Below are positions 8,862-17,102 of a DNA stretch of 64,000 nt, piece after piece. The notes beneath the pieces are model-generated. The model worked only from the letters and a program-made list of their open reading frames with translations. It was not told the origin of the DNA and made no database searches. A program made the translations under genes and the position numbers. How positions within the stretch are numbered: position 1 is the stretch's first letter; each line of letters begins with the position of its first letter. This DNA comes from Micromonospora sp. CP22 (GTDB lineage: Bacteria > Actinomycetota > Actinomycetes > Mycobacteriales > Micromonosporaceae): assembly GCF_009712475.1 (NCBI RefSeq), contig NZ_VCJO01000002.1, positions 124,001 through 188,000 on the forward strand. The letters are read 5' to 3'.

Positions 8862-11800
8862 TCATGAACCTTCTCGTGTGCTGGAGGCGGCGGACCGTCG
8901 CGCCGCGGACGCGCGACGAGAGGCGAGGGAACCGCGGCGCTTCGCGGCGCGGTCGACCGCGCGGTCCGCGACCGCGACGGGCGCGTCGTCCCCGCCACCC
9001 GCCAGGAGGCGGGCGAGGGAGGCGACGGTCGGGTTCTGGAACAGGTCCACGAGGCTCACCTCGTGACCGAGGTCGGCGGCCAGCCGATCGCGCAATTTGG
9101 TGAGAAGCAGCGAATGACCGCCGAGGTCGAAGAAGTTGTCGTCGCGTCCCACCTGGTCGACGCCGAGGACGTCGACCCACAGCGCCGCGATCCGCTCCTC
9201 CAGGTCGTCGGCCGGCGGCACGTAGTCGCGGCCCGGTTCCCGGGTCAGGACCGGGTCGGGCAACGCCTTCCGGTCGGCCTTACCGCTGCGGTTGAGCGGT
9301 ATCGCGTCCAACCAGACGGTGTGCGCCGGGACCATGTAGTCGGGCAGGTGCGTACGCAGGTGGTCGCGGACCGCTTCGGTGTCGGCGTCGGCTCCGGCGG
9401 CGGCGACCAGGTACGCGATGAGCCGCTCGTCCCCGGGCCGGACCTCGCGCATGACCACGACTGCCGCGGACACGGCCGGGTGCCGCAGCGCGACGGACTC
9501 GATCTCGCCCAGTTCGATGCGCTGACCGCGTAGCTTGACCTGGTCGTCGAGGCGACCCAGGTATTCGATGACACCGTCGGCACGTCGGCGACCGAGGTCC
9601 CCGGTCCGGTAGAGCCGGGGGCTGCGAGCCGGGTCGACGGTGTTCTCGACGAAGCGTTCGGCGGTCAGGTCGGGGCGGCCGAGGTATCCGCGCGCCAGGT
9701 TGTCGCCGCCGAGGCAGATCTCCCCGCGCGCCCCCAACGGCACCAGCCGTCCCTGCTCGTCGAGCAGGTGCACCTGGGTGTTCGCGATCGGCCTGCCGAT
9801 CGGGACCACCGGAGTACGCGGTTCCCGTCGGCAGTCCCACCAGGTGACGTCGATGGCCGCCTCGGTCGGCCCGTACAGGTTGTAGAGGTCGGCGTCGGAC
9901 GAGTCGAGTACCCGGTCGCGCAGGCTGGCGCTCAGCGCCTCCCCACTACAGACCACCCGGCGGACCGACGCGGGCACCTCGCCCACCGAGTCGAGGAAGG
10001 CCCGGAGCATCGACGGTACGAAGTGGAGCGTGGTGACCCCGGTCCGCCGGATCTCGGACGCGAGGTACTCCGGGTCGCGGTGCCCGTCGGGTGCCGCCAC
10101 GACGATCGCGGCACCCGTCATGAGCGGCCACAGGAATTCCCAGACCGACACGTCGAAGGTGTACGGGGTCTTCTGCATGACCCGGTCCGAGGTGCCGATC
10201 GGCATCGCCTGCTGCATCCACCAGAGGCGGTTGCTCAACCCGCGATGCGTATTGATCACGCCCTTGGGCTGGCCCGTCGATCCGGAGGTGTAGATGACGT
10301 AGGCGGCGTCGTCCGGGGTGTGGGTCACCTCCGGGCGGGCCGTCGGCATGGCCGCGAGCCGGTCGACCTCGGTGTCCAGGGCCCAGACCGGGACGTCGAG
10401 ATCGGTCAGTCGGGACGCCTGCGCCGACTGCGTGAGCAGGACGACCGGACGTGCCCCGTCCACGATCCCCGCGATGCGGGCCGACGGATAGTCCAGGTCG
10501 AGCGGGAGGTAGGCGCCCCCCGCCTTGATCACAGCCAGCACCGCCACGACGAGGTCGATGCTGCGCGGCAGGGCGAGGGCGACGATCCGGTCCCGGCCCA
10601 CCCCGGCGGCGATCAACGCGTGGGCGAGCCGGTTGGACCGCTCGTCGAGCTGTGCGTAGGTGAGCTGCTCCGTCCCGAACACCACCGCCGGCTGACCCGG
10701 CTGGTCGACGACGCGGTCGGCGAAGCACTCGTCCACCCAGCGGGGACGCTCCGGCCACGCGGTGTCGGTGGAGTTGAACTCCGCCACCAACTGGTGGCGC
10801 TCCTGCGCGTCGATCAGGTCGATCTCGCCGACCGGCCGGTCGATGTCGGCCACGATCTCCGCGCAGACGTTGCGGAAGTGGCGGACGAGCCGCTCCATCG
10901 TCGCCCGGTCGAAGAGGTCCCGGTCGTACTCGAGCCAGCCCTCGAGCTCGGCGTCATGGTGGAACGCCTGGATCTCGAGGTCGAACCGGGATCCCTCGCT
11001 GGGCGTCTCCAGGCGACGCAGCTGTCCCCCGAAGCCGTTGCCCGGCACGGGTTCGCGGCCGTAGGTGAAGCTCGCCTGGAACACCGGCGGCCGGCTCAGG
11101 TCACGCGCGATGTTGAGGTCCGCCACCACCAGGTCGAACGGCACGTCGTGGTACTCGTAGGCACCCAGGCAGGCCCGACGGACGTCGCCGATGACGGTAC
11201 GGACGCTGTCGTCGTGACGGATCCCGGCGCGGATCGGCAGCACGTTGATGAAGTAGCCCAGCAGGTCGCCGAGTTCGGGCCGGTCGCGGCTCGACGCCGG
11301 TGAGCCGACGACGAGGTCCTCCTGCCCGCTCCAACCACGAAGGACGATCATGAAGGCGGTCAGCAGCACCATGTACGGGGTGGCGCCGGTCTCCCGGGCC
11401 CGCGTGGCGATCCCCTCCATGAGCTGCGCGCTCAGGGTGACCGGGACCTGCTCACCCCGCATCCCCTGCACCAGCGGACGGGGCCGGTCGACCGGCAGGT
11501 CGAGCGACGCGGGTGCGCCCTGGAGTTCCCGACGCCAGTAGGCGAGTTCCTTGGCCCACGCGCCACCGGCCCGCTGTTGCTGCTGCCAGGCGGCGAAGTC
11601 GCCGTACTGGATGCGCGGCGCGGCGACCTCGGCGGGCTTGCCGTCGAGCAGGGCCAGGTAGGCGTCGGACAGGATCCCGAGCAGAATCCCGAACGCCTGC
11701 CGGTCGAAGATCAGGTGGTGCGCGGCGGCAGCGAGCACGGACCGCTGTGGGCTGGTGTGGATGACCGCGAAGCGCAGCGGCGGCGACACCTGGATGTCGA

Positions 11801-12206
11801 AGCCCTCCGCCGCCACGGCCTGCCACGCCCGCTCGGCGACCGCCCGGTCGTCGGCACCCGGCATGTCGATCTCGGGTATCGACACCTTCGCCGGTGCCGA
11901 CACCACCTGGACCGGACGGCCGTCCTGGACGGTGAACGTCGTCCGGGTCACCTCGTGGACCCGCGCCACCTGTTCGAAGGCCCGCTCCAGGACACCCACG
12001 TCCAGGCGGTGTCCCGCGATCTCCACCGCCGAGACCCCGATGTACGCGGGGTTGCCCGGCTGGAGCTGCTCAAGGAACCACATGCCCTCCTGCAGGACGG
12101 AGAGCGGGAAACTGACGCTCTGGTCCTGCTCGGCCAACAACTGCTCGAAGCGCGCACGCTGCTCCGGCGTCAACCGGGCCAGGCGCTCGTCGAAGTCCTG
12201 CGTCAT
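8862..12206 (-). CDS. NRPS module C-A-PCP, predicted serine-activating
   Basis: Single NRPS module of 1114 residues. The condensation domain (about 33-460) has HHLIFDR at 163-169, retaining His164 and Asp168 while Arg replaces the final Gly. The adenylation domain has YTSGSTGQPKG, FDVSVWE, LHFVPS, VCSGEAL and NLYGPTEAAID; the specificity positions read DVWHVSLIDK, essentially the known serine code of EntF-type domains. A carrier domain with DLGGHSLLL follows, then a basic, Ala/Arg-rich tail that could be a docking segment. The gene overlaps the upstream PKS by ATGA and precedes the KS-AT-KR-DH PKS. It should condense the acyl-ACP product of the first PKS with serine, giving an N-acyl-serine thioester. 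Confidence 0.93.
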   Translation of the reverse strand: MTQDFDERLARLTPEQRARFEQLLAEQDQSVSFPLSVLQEGMWFLEQLQPGNPAYIGVSAVEIAGHRLDVGVLERAFEQVARVHEVTRTTFTVQDGRPVQVVSAPAKVSIPEIDMPGADDRAVAERAWQAVAAEGFDIQVSPPLRFAVIHTSPQRSVLAAAAHHLIFDRQAFGILLGILSDAYLALLDGKPAEVAAPRIQYGDFAAWQQQQRAGGAWAKELAYWRRELQGAPASLDLPVDRPRPLVQGMRGEQVPVTLSAQLMEGIATRARETGATPYMVLLTAFMIVLRGWSGQEDLVVGSPASSRDRPELGDLLGYFINVLPIRAGIRHDDSVRTVIGDVRRACLGAYEYHDVPFDLVVADLNIARDLSRPPVFQASFTYGREPVPGNGFGGQLRRLETPSEGSRFDLEIQAFHHDAELEGWLEYDRDLFDRATMERLVRHFRNVCAEIVADIDRPVGEIDLIDAQERHQLVAEFNSTDTAWPERPRWVDECFADRVVDQPGQPAVVFGTEQLTYAQLDERSNRLAHALIAAGVGRDRIVALALPRSIDLVVAVLAVIKAGGAYLPLDLDYPSARIAGIVDGARPVVLLTQSAQASRLTDLDVPVWALDTEVDRLAAMPTARPEVTHTPDDAAYVIYTSGSTGQPKGVINTHRGLSNRLWWMQQAMPIGTSDRVMQKTPYTFDVSVWEFLWPLMTGAAIVVAAPDGHRDPEYLASEIRRTGVTTLHFVPSMLRAFLDSVGEVPASVRRVVCSGEALSASLRDRVLDSSDADLYNLYGPTEAAIDVTWWDCRREPRTPVVPIGRPIANTQVHLLDEQGRLVPLGARGEICLGGDNLARGYLGRPDLTAERFVENTVDPARSPRLYRTGDLGRRRADGVIEYLGRLDDQVKLRGQRIELGEIESVALRHPAVSAAVVVMREVRPGDERLIAYLVAAAGADADTEAVRDHLRTHLPDYMVPAHTVWLDAIPLNRSGKADRKALPDPVLTREPGRDYVPPADDLEERIAALWVDVLGVDQVGRDDNFFDLGGHSLLLTKLRDRLAADLGHEVSLVDLFQNPTVASLARLLAGGGDDAPVAVADRAVDRAAKRRGSLASRRASAARRSAASSTREGS

Positions 12207-15200
12207 GCGCTCGTCCCGTTTTCCTCAGTGCTCAACCGGCTGAGCAGCTGCTCTGCCATGAGCTGACGGCGGTCGATGACGGCGATCGGACTCTGGGCCG
12301 GCTCGTCCGTCCGTGACTGTTCGATCCTGGCGAGGATGGTCGACGCCAGGCCGCTGACCGTGGCGTCCCGGAGGAAGTCGGTCATGGTGAGGTCGACTGC
12401 CAGCGCACCCTGGACGGCGTTGTGCAGCTCGATCGCCATCAGCGAGTCGACGCCCTGCTCGGTGAGCGTGACGTCGGGGTCGATCTCCGTGTTGGAGAAG
12501 CCCATGGCGGTGGTCAGCGCTGCGGTGAGCTGCTGCACCAGCAGGTCCTTCGCCTCCCTCGGCGACCGGCTGGCCAGTTCCTCGCGGGTGACCGCGAAGA
12601 CCGCCGCTGCCGTCTCGCCACTCGGGACGTCGACCGGGCCGTCGTCCACGCGGGGGCTGTCGACCTGGTCGGCGACGCTGTCCGTCCGCGTGCGCCGGGC
12701 CGCCGAGTCGATGCCGTGCCAGCACCTCACCGGCTCGAACGGGTAGGTCGGCGCGGTGACACCGTGGTGGTCGACGCCGCGGTAGAACGCGGACCAGTCG
12801 ATGTTCACGCCACGGACGTACAGCCGGGTCAGCGCGGTACTGATCGCCCCCAGGTCGTCCTGGCGGCGGCGAAGGCTCGGCACCATGAGGACGTCGTCGC
12901 CGGCGGCGAAGTTGCCCAGCGCCATACCGAGCAGCTCGGCACCGGGGCCCACCTCGATGAACGTGGAGATCCCCAACTCGGCCAGGTAGGACACACCGTC
13001 GGCGAACCGCACCGGGGAACGGGTGTGGCGACACCAGTAGTCCGGGTCCGGCGCCTGGTCCCACGGCATGGGTCGGCCGGTGACGTTGGAGACCAGCGGA
13101 ATCGCCGGGGGTGCCATCTCCAGCCCTCGGCAGTAGTCGCGCAGCGGGGCGAGGATCGGCTCGACCAGTGGGCTGTGACCCGACCGGTTCGCGTCGACCG
13201 GACGGACCTCGAAGCCGGCCTCGCGCAACATGCGTGTGGCCTGCTCGACGCCCTCCGGATCGCCGGAGAGCGTCACCTGGGTAGCGGCGTTGACCGCGGA
13301 GATGACGACGTCGGCGGTCTTCGGGTGCGAGCGGAGGATCGACGTCACCTCCGCCTCGGCGGCGAACACGCCGGCCATCACGCCCGGTGCGTCGAGGCCG
13401 TCGAGCAGGCGCGAGCGTTCCAGGACCAGCCCGATCCCCTGCTCCAGATCCAGCACACCGGCGAACGTCGCGGCGACGTACTCGCCCAGGGAGTGCCCGA
13501 TCAGCGCCGCCGGTTCCACACCCCAGGACCGCCAGGTGGTGGCCAGGGCGTACTCGATGGCGAACAGGCGCAGCGTCTGGTGCTCCGTCCGCGCGTTCGG
13601 GTCGTCCACCGTCGCGGGCCGTTCGAGCGCTTCGAGCACGGACCAGCCGGCCAGCTTCCTCGTCACGGCGTCGACCTCGGCGACCGCGGCACGGAACGCC
13701 TCCACCTGCTGCAACAGCCCGGCGGCGGCACCGTCGTAGTAGGTGCCGGCACCGCTGAAGAGGAAGGCCACCTCCGGGTCCTTCGCCGCCTGGCCGACAA
13801 GCAGCCGGCCGGGCGAGTCACCCCGCACGTACTCGGCCAGCGCTCGGCGTACCTCTTGGACGTCTCGACCGGACACGGCCAGGCGGTGCCGGAAGTGCGT
13901 GCGCCCGACGGTGGCGGCGGCGCACTGCGTGTCGAGCGGGAGGTCGTCGCGGAGCCAGACCTGGTGACGTCGGGCGGTCTTGGTCAGCGCCCGTGGCGTC
14001 TTCGCCGACAGCACCAGCGTGGCGACCGGACGCTGCTCGGCGGGCGCACGGCGCACGCGCGGCGGTGCCTCCCGGACGATGACGTGGGCGTTGGTGCCGT
14101 TGAGGCCGAAGCTGTTCACCCCGGCGACCCGCCCGGCGGGCCGGTCCGGCCACTGCTCGACCTGGGTGACGACCCGCAGCGGGCTGCCGGAGAAGTCGAT
14201 GCGCGGGTTCAGCTCGGAGAAGTTGCAGGTCGGCGGGACCAACCCCTTCTCGACGGCGAGGATGACCTTGATCAGGCCGGCCATACCGGCGGCGGTCTCC
14301 AGGTGCCCGAAGTTGGACTTGACCGATCCCAGGAGGAGATCCGGCCCGCCGTCGCCCGCGAACACCTCGGTAAGGGCCTGGGCCTCGATGGGGTCACCCA
14401 GCTTGGTGCCGGTCCCGTGGGCCTCGATCAGGCCGATGTCGCTCGGTGCCAACCCGGCGTCGTCGAGCGCGCGGCGGATCAGGTCGCGGTGCGCGGCGCC
14501 GTTGGGAGCGGTGAGCCCGGCGCCCCTGCCGTCCTGGTTGACGGCCGAGCCCGCGATCACCGCCCGGATCGGGTCACCGTCGCGGACCGCATCCTCCAGG
14601 CGCTTGAGCACCAGGACGCCACAGCCCTCACCCCGGACGAAGCCGTCGGCGTCCTTGTCGAACGCCTTGATCCGCCCGTCACCCACGAAGGACTCGTTGA
14701 GCTGCGACAGGGCGATGCTCGCCTCGGGGCCGAGCAGCAGGTTGACGGCCCCGCAGACCATCATGTCCGCGTCGTGGGTCTGGAGGTCGCGGCAGGCCCG
14801 GTGGACGGCCACCAGCCCCGAGGCGCACGCGGCGTCCAGGACCGTGGCGGGGCCGTGCAGGTCGAGCATGTAGGCCAGCCGGCCGACGGCCATGCTGGGC
14901 AGCGTTCCCAGAGCCGAGTACGCGGAGATCCGGTTCAGGTCGCTGAAGACCTCGGTGGCGTACTCGATGCCGGTCATCGCGAGCACGATGCCGGTCCGGG
15001 AGCCGGCCAGGGTCGTCGGATCGACCGACGCGTCCTGGAACGCCTCCCACGCCGACTCCAGGAAGATCCGGTGCTGCGGATCCATCATCTGGGCTTCGCG
15101 CTCAGCGATGGAGAAGAACTCGTGGTCGAAGACGTCGACCCGGTCCAGGTACCCACCCCAGCGGCTGCTGATCCGGCCGGGGACCTGGGATTCCGGCGAG

Positions 15201-15358
15201 TAGAACTCGTCGATGTCCCAGCGGTCCGGTGGAACCTCAGTGATGCCGTCCCCCGCCGTCCGGAGGAACTCCCAGAACTGTTCCGGGCCCCGGACGTTGC
15301 CCGGGAACCGGCAGCTCACACCGACTACCGCGATGTCCGTTCGCTGGGGCGCGCTCAT
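12203..15358 (-). CDS. Type I PKS module KS-AT-ACP without reductive domains
   Basis: Polyketide synthase of 1051 residues, the first chain-extending enzyme of the line. KS (about 7-430): Cys178 in DAACASG, His314 in EAHGT, His352 in NFGH. AT (about 530-830): Ser623 in GHSLGEY, but the usual GQG motif is replaced by SGAGTYY and the HAFH region by NRSGHSP, so substrate choice cannot be read from standard signatures. ACP (about 940-1010): Ser972 in GVDSLMAIEL. With no KR, the product would be a beta-ketoacyl chain unless a ketoreductase acts in trans. It overlaps the stand-alone carrier-protein gene upstream and the serine NRPS downstream (ATGA junctions), suggesting coupled translation and a starter acyl group delivered by that carrier. 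Confidence 0.93.
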   Translation of the reverse strand: MSAPQRTDIAVVGVSCRFPGNVRGPEQFWEFLRTAGDGITEVPPDRWDIDEFYSPESQVPGRISSRWGGYLDRVDVFDHEFFSIAEREAQMMDPQHRIFLESAWEAFQDASVDPTTLAGSRTGIVLAMTGIEYATEVFSDLNRISAYSALGTLPSMAVGRLAYMLDLHGPATVLDAACASGLVAVHRACRDLQTHDADMMVCGAVNLLLGPEASIALSQLNESFVGDGRIKAFDKDADGFVRGEGCGVLVLKRLEDAVRDGDPIRAVIAGSAVNQDGRGAGLTAPNGAAHRDLIRRALDDAGLAPSDIGLIEAHGTGTKLGDPIEAQALTEVFAGDGGPDLLLGSVKSNFGHLETAAGMAGLIKVILAVEKGLVPPTCNFSELNPRIDFSGSPLRVVTQVEQWPDRPAGRVAGVNSFGLNGTNAHVIVREAPPRVRRAPAEQRPVATLVLSAKTPRALTKTARRHQVWLRDDLPLDTQCAAATVGRTHFRHRLAVSGRDVQEVRRALAEYVRGDSPGRLLVGQAAKDPEVAFLFSGAGTYYDGAAAGLLQQVEAFRAAVAEVDAVTRKLAGWSVLEALERPATVDDPNARTEHQTLRLFAIEYALATTWRSWGVEPAALIGHSLGEYVAATFAGVLDLEQGIGLVLERSRLLDGLDAPGVMAGVFAAEAEVTSILRSHPKTADVVISAVNAATQVTLSGDPEGVEQATRMLREAGFEVRPVDANRSGHSPLVEPILAPLRDYCRGLEMAPPAIPLVSNVTGRPMPWDQAPDPDYWCRHTRSPVRFADGVSYLAELGISTFIEVGPGAELLGMALGNFAAGDDVLMVPSLRRRQDDLGAISTALTRLYVRGVNIDWSAFYRGVDHHGVTAPTYPFEPVRCWHGIDSAARRTRTDSVADQVDSPRVDDGPVDVPSGETAAAVFAVTREELASRSPREAKDLLVQQLTAALTTAMGFSNTEIDPDVTLTEQGVDSLMAIELHNAVQGALAVDLTMTDFLRDATVSGLASTILARIEQSRTDEPAQSPIAVIDRRQLMAEQLLSRLSTEENGTSA

Positions 15359-15792
15359 TTCTGCCCGACGCTCTCTGTCGCGCGATCCAGCTGGACGCCC
15401 ATCAGCTCCGCCACGTGGTCACCCAGAGCGGCGATGGACGGGTAGCGCCAGCCGGCCGTCGCCGACAGCTCCGCCCCGGTCGCCACCCGCAGGCGTTCCG
15501 CCAGCTCGGCGATGGACTGGGAGGTGAGGCCGAGTTCCGCGAACGGCCGCGTCTCGTCGATATCGGTAGGGGCGAGGCCGGCGATCTCAGCCACCTGGCC
15601 CACCAGGAACGAGGTCATGAGCTTCCGCCGCTGCCGACCTGGTTGCGTGCTGACGAGCCGGCGGTACAGCTCGTCGGCGGCACGGGCCGGATCAGCAGCG
15701 CCTGATAGCACCGGGGGTGGCGTTCCGTTCGAAACCTGTGTCGGGACATCGGAGGCGGGTGCGTGCGAGGCGTGTGCAGAGGCGTCGTGCAT
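15355..15792 (-). CDS. Stand-alone acyl carrier protein, first gene of the PKS/NRPS operon
   Basis: Small protein of 145 residues. About 55 Ala/Pro/Ser-rich N-terminal residues precede a four-helix carrier domain (about 60-135). The phosphopantetheine site reads LGLTSQS: the Ser is present, but the usual Asp-Ser-Leu has become Thr-Ser-Gln. It probably presents the starter acyl group to the KS-AT-ACP protein, whose gene it overlaps by ATGA. No AMP ligase or starter KS is visible nearby, so the starter must be activated by something outside the window. The start codon at 15792 has only a weak AAAAGG ribosome site, which lies inside an inverted repeat. A peptidyl carrier of unknown partner is the alternative reading. 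Confidence 0.85.
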   Translation of the reverse strand: MHDASAHASHAPASDVPTQVSNGTPPPVLSGAADPARAADELYRRLVSTQPGRQRRKLMTSFLVGQVAEIAGLAPTDIDETRPFAELGLTSQSIAELAERLRVATGAELSATAGWRYPSIAALGDHVAELMGVQLDRATESVGQK

Positions 15793-15795
15793 ACG

Positions 15796-15813
15796 CTTAA
15801 CCTTTTCGTTAAG
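15796..15813. promoter_or_regulatory. Inverted repeat over the ribosome-binding region of the first biosynthetic gene
   Basis: Six-base arms CTTAAC and GTTAAG separated by six bases, ending 4 bases upstream of the ACP start codon at 15792. On the coding strand the only purine-rich ribosome site (GAAAAGG) lies in the loop and the start of the 3' arm. It could be a repressor operator or a small RNA hairpin that limits initiation. The symmetry is seen in the sequence; the role is inferred. Confidence 0.4.
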
Positions 15814-16116
15814 TGACCGAAGGGGTGACTACAGGGCCGGTTCCACCAATTTGGCTACCGGATCCATGCATTTTTCACGACCGCCGCACCCATGCGTTTC
15901 TCATGAGCTACGCAGCCGCCGCGATACAGGTCAATACGGACAGACCAATGGACCACCCCCGTGTGTCCCGATAGTGCGCCAAACAGCCCCCGACCAGCAC
16001 TTTCATCCAAAACGGCAGCTAGTGCGGGGGCCTCCCGTTACGACAGGAGGAGCGTACAAGCTCATTGCGAGCGGATACAGGGCTGAAAGGCTACTACATC
16101 ATCCTGTTACCATTGC

Positions 16117-16221
16117 TCACCCCCAGATCGTTTCGGGTATATACGCGCACACCAGACCGACGCCCATGAAAGCTTCGGTCGCAGTGACATGCGCCACTTC
16201 GTCGTCCTTACAGAACGACAT
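16117..16221 (-). CDS. Possible small peptide gene (34 aa), unknown
   Basis: Thirty-four codons starting MSFCKDDEVAHV and ending IPETIWG. The start is chosen because CCGGAGGGTGAAC lies directly upstream, the best ribosome-binding site in this gene-poor region. The peptide has an acidic N-terminal third and a hydrophobic core (AFMGVGLVCAY) with two Cys residues. It is encoded about 320 bp upstream of the ACP gene on the same strand and could share its transcript. The frame stays open upstream to 16395, but that extension looks non-coding. I do not recognise a family. A chance ORF is a real alternative. Confidence 0.35.
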   Translation of the reverse strand: MSFCKDDEVAHVTATEAFMGVGLVCAYIPETIWG

Positions 16222-16981
16222 GTTCACCCTCCGGACACGCTTAAGAGGGATTACCTTCTGCCGCCGCATGGACCAATACCCCGGCGAGGATTCCGACGAC
16301 CCACAAGGGCACGGGCAATGCAACCCCACTGCCCGAAACCGCTCTTGAGCAGGCAGTTTTCGCACTCGCCGACAACGCCGATCTGCTTTACTCACATGCC
16401 ACTCGTGAAAAACACATGTGCAATGTGTGTCTTACATATGACGACAATGTTTCAGCCATGGCTGGACGCGAATGTCCAGGCCAGACGGCCTACACCCGGG
16501 TAGGTCCATTCGAGACCAGCAATGTTTCGGAGAGTAGCCACCTCGTCACGACAGGACCGAGTGTGGCCTCCACCTGCGATACAGCACGGTTTCCGACCAA
16601 TCGGGCATTCGGTGCCGCGCGCGAAGACTACCCGCCCCCACTAAGCGAAAAATCGGCGATAGTGGCATTTGACAGTGATTAATCGGGATACTCAGACACC
16701 CCGTGGTCACACCCCGACAACGCAGCAATTCACTCAGTGAGCGCTACGACGAAAGCCCCCGCAGCCCTACTTTGAGAAGTTCCGTTGGATGCTCAGTGAT
16801 ATTGCCCGAATGCCGGAGATACCTGTACGTGATTTCCGCGATACCGACAGCAAGGTTTCGGGTCGACTACCGCCCCGCACCGAGAAGGGTGTCACTTCCG
16901 CCCTGTCACATATATCGGGGACAACACAAAGACGAAAGACTACTCGGCGCAATGCGCTAATCGCTTTCCGTGATAAACCGG

Positions 16982-16994
16982 TGGACAATGTCCA
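16982..16994. promoter_or_regulatory. 13-bp palindrome upstream of the formamidase-like gene
   Basis: TGGACA and TGTCCA arms around one central A, followed at once by an AT-rich AATAAAAT stretch that could be a -10 region. It lies about 110 bp upstream of the GTG start at 17103. Such a site could bind a dimeric repressor, but no cognate regulator is evident. Confidence 0.25.
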
Positions 16995-17102
16995 ATAAAA
17001 TCGCGATAACGAGCGGCCTTTGGTCACCCATCGCTTTGGTCGGCCGGCACCGCATCAGCGGCGCGACCACCACCGCCGCGCCACCGTCGACCAGGAGACC
17101 CC

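Larger units (their letters stand above)
15814..17102. other. AT-richer intergenic region upstream of the biosynthetic operon
   Basis: About 1.3 kb between the divergent ACP gene and the formamidase-like gene, visibly richer in A and T than either flank. Several reading frames are open for 60-100 codons on both strands, but none has recognisable protein features or a good ribosome site, except the 34-codon frame listed separately. It should hold the operon promoter and that of the downstream plus-strand gene. No confident -35/-10 pair can be assigned by eye. Confidence 0.6.

Noticed and set aside
12422..15445. A 1007-codon plus-strand reading frame opposite the KS-AT-ACP gene, and similar long frames opposite the other PKS/NRPS genes
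   Set aside because: They are mirror frames of GC-rich coding sequence: Arg/Gly/Asp/His-rich, without domains, while the minus strand encodes complete KS/AT/C/A domains.
16189..17027. Several 60-100 codon frames on both strands of the AT-rich gap
   Set aside because: No ribosome sites, no recognisable motifs, and they overlap one another.
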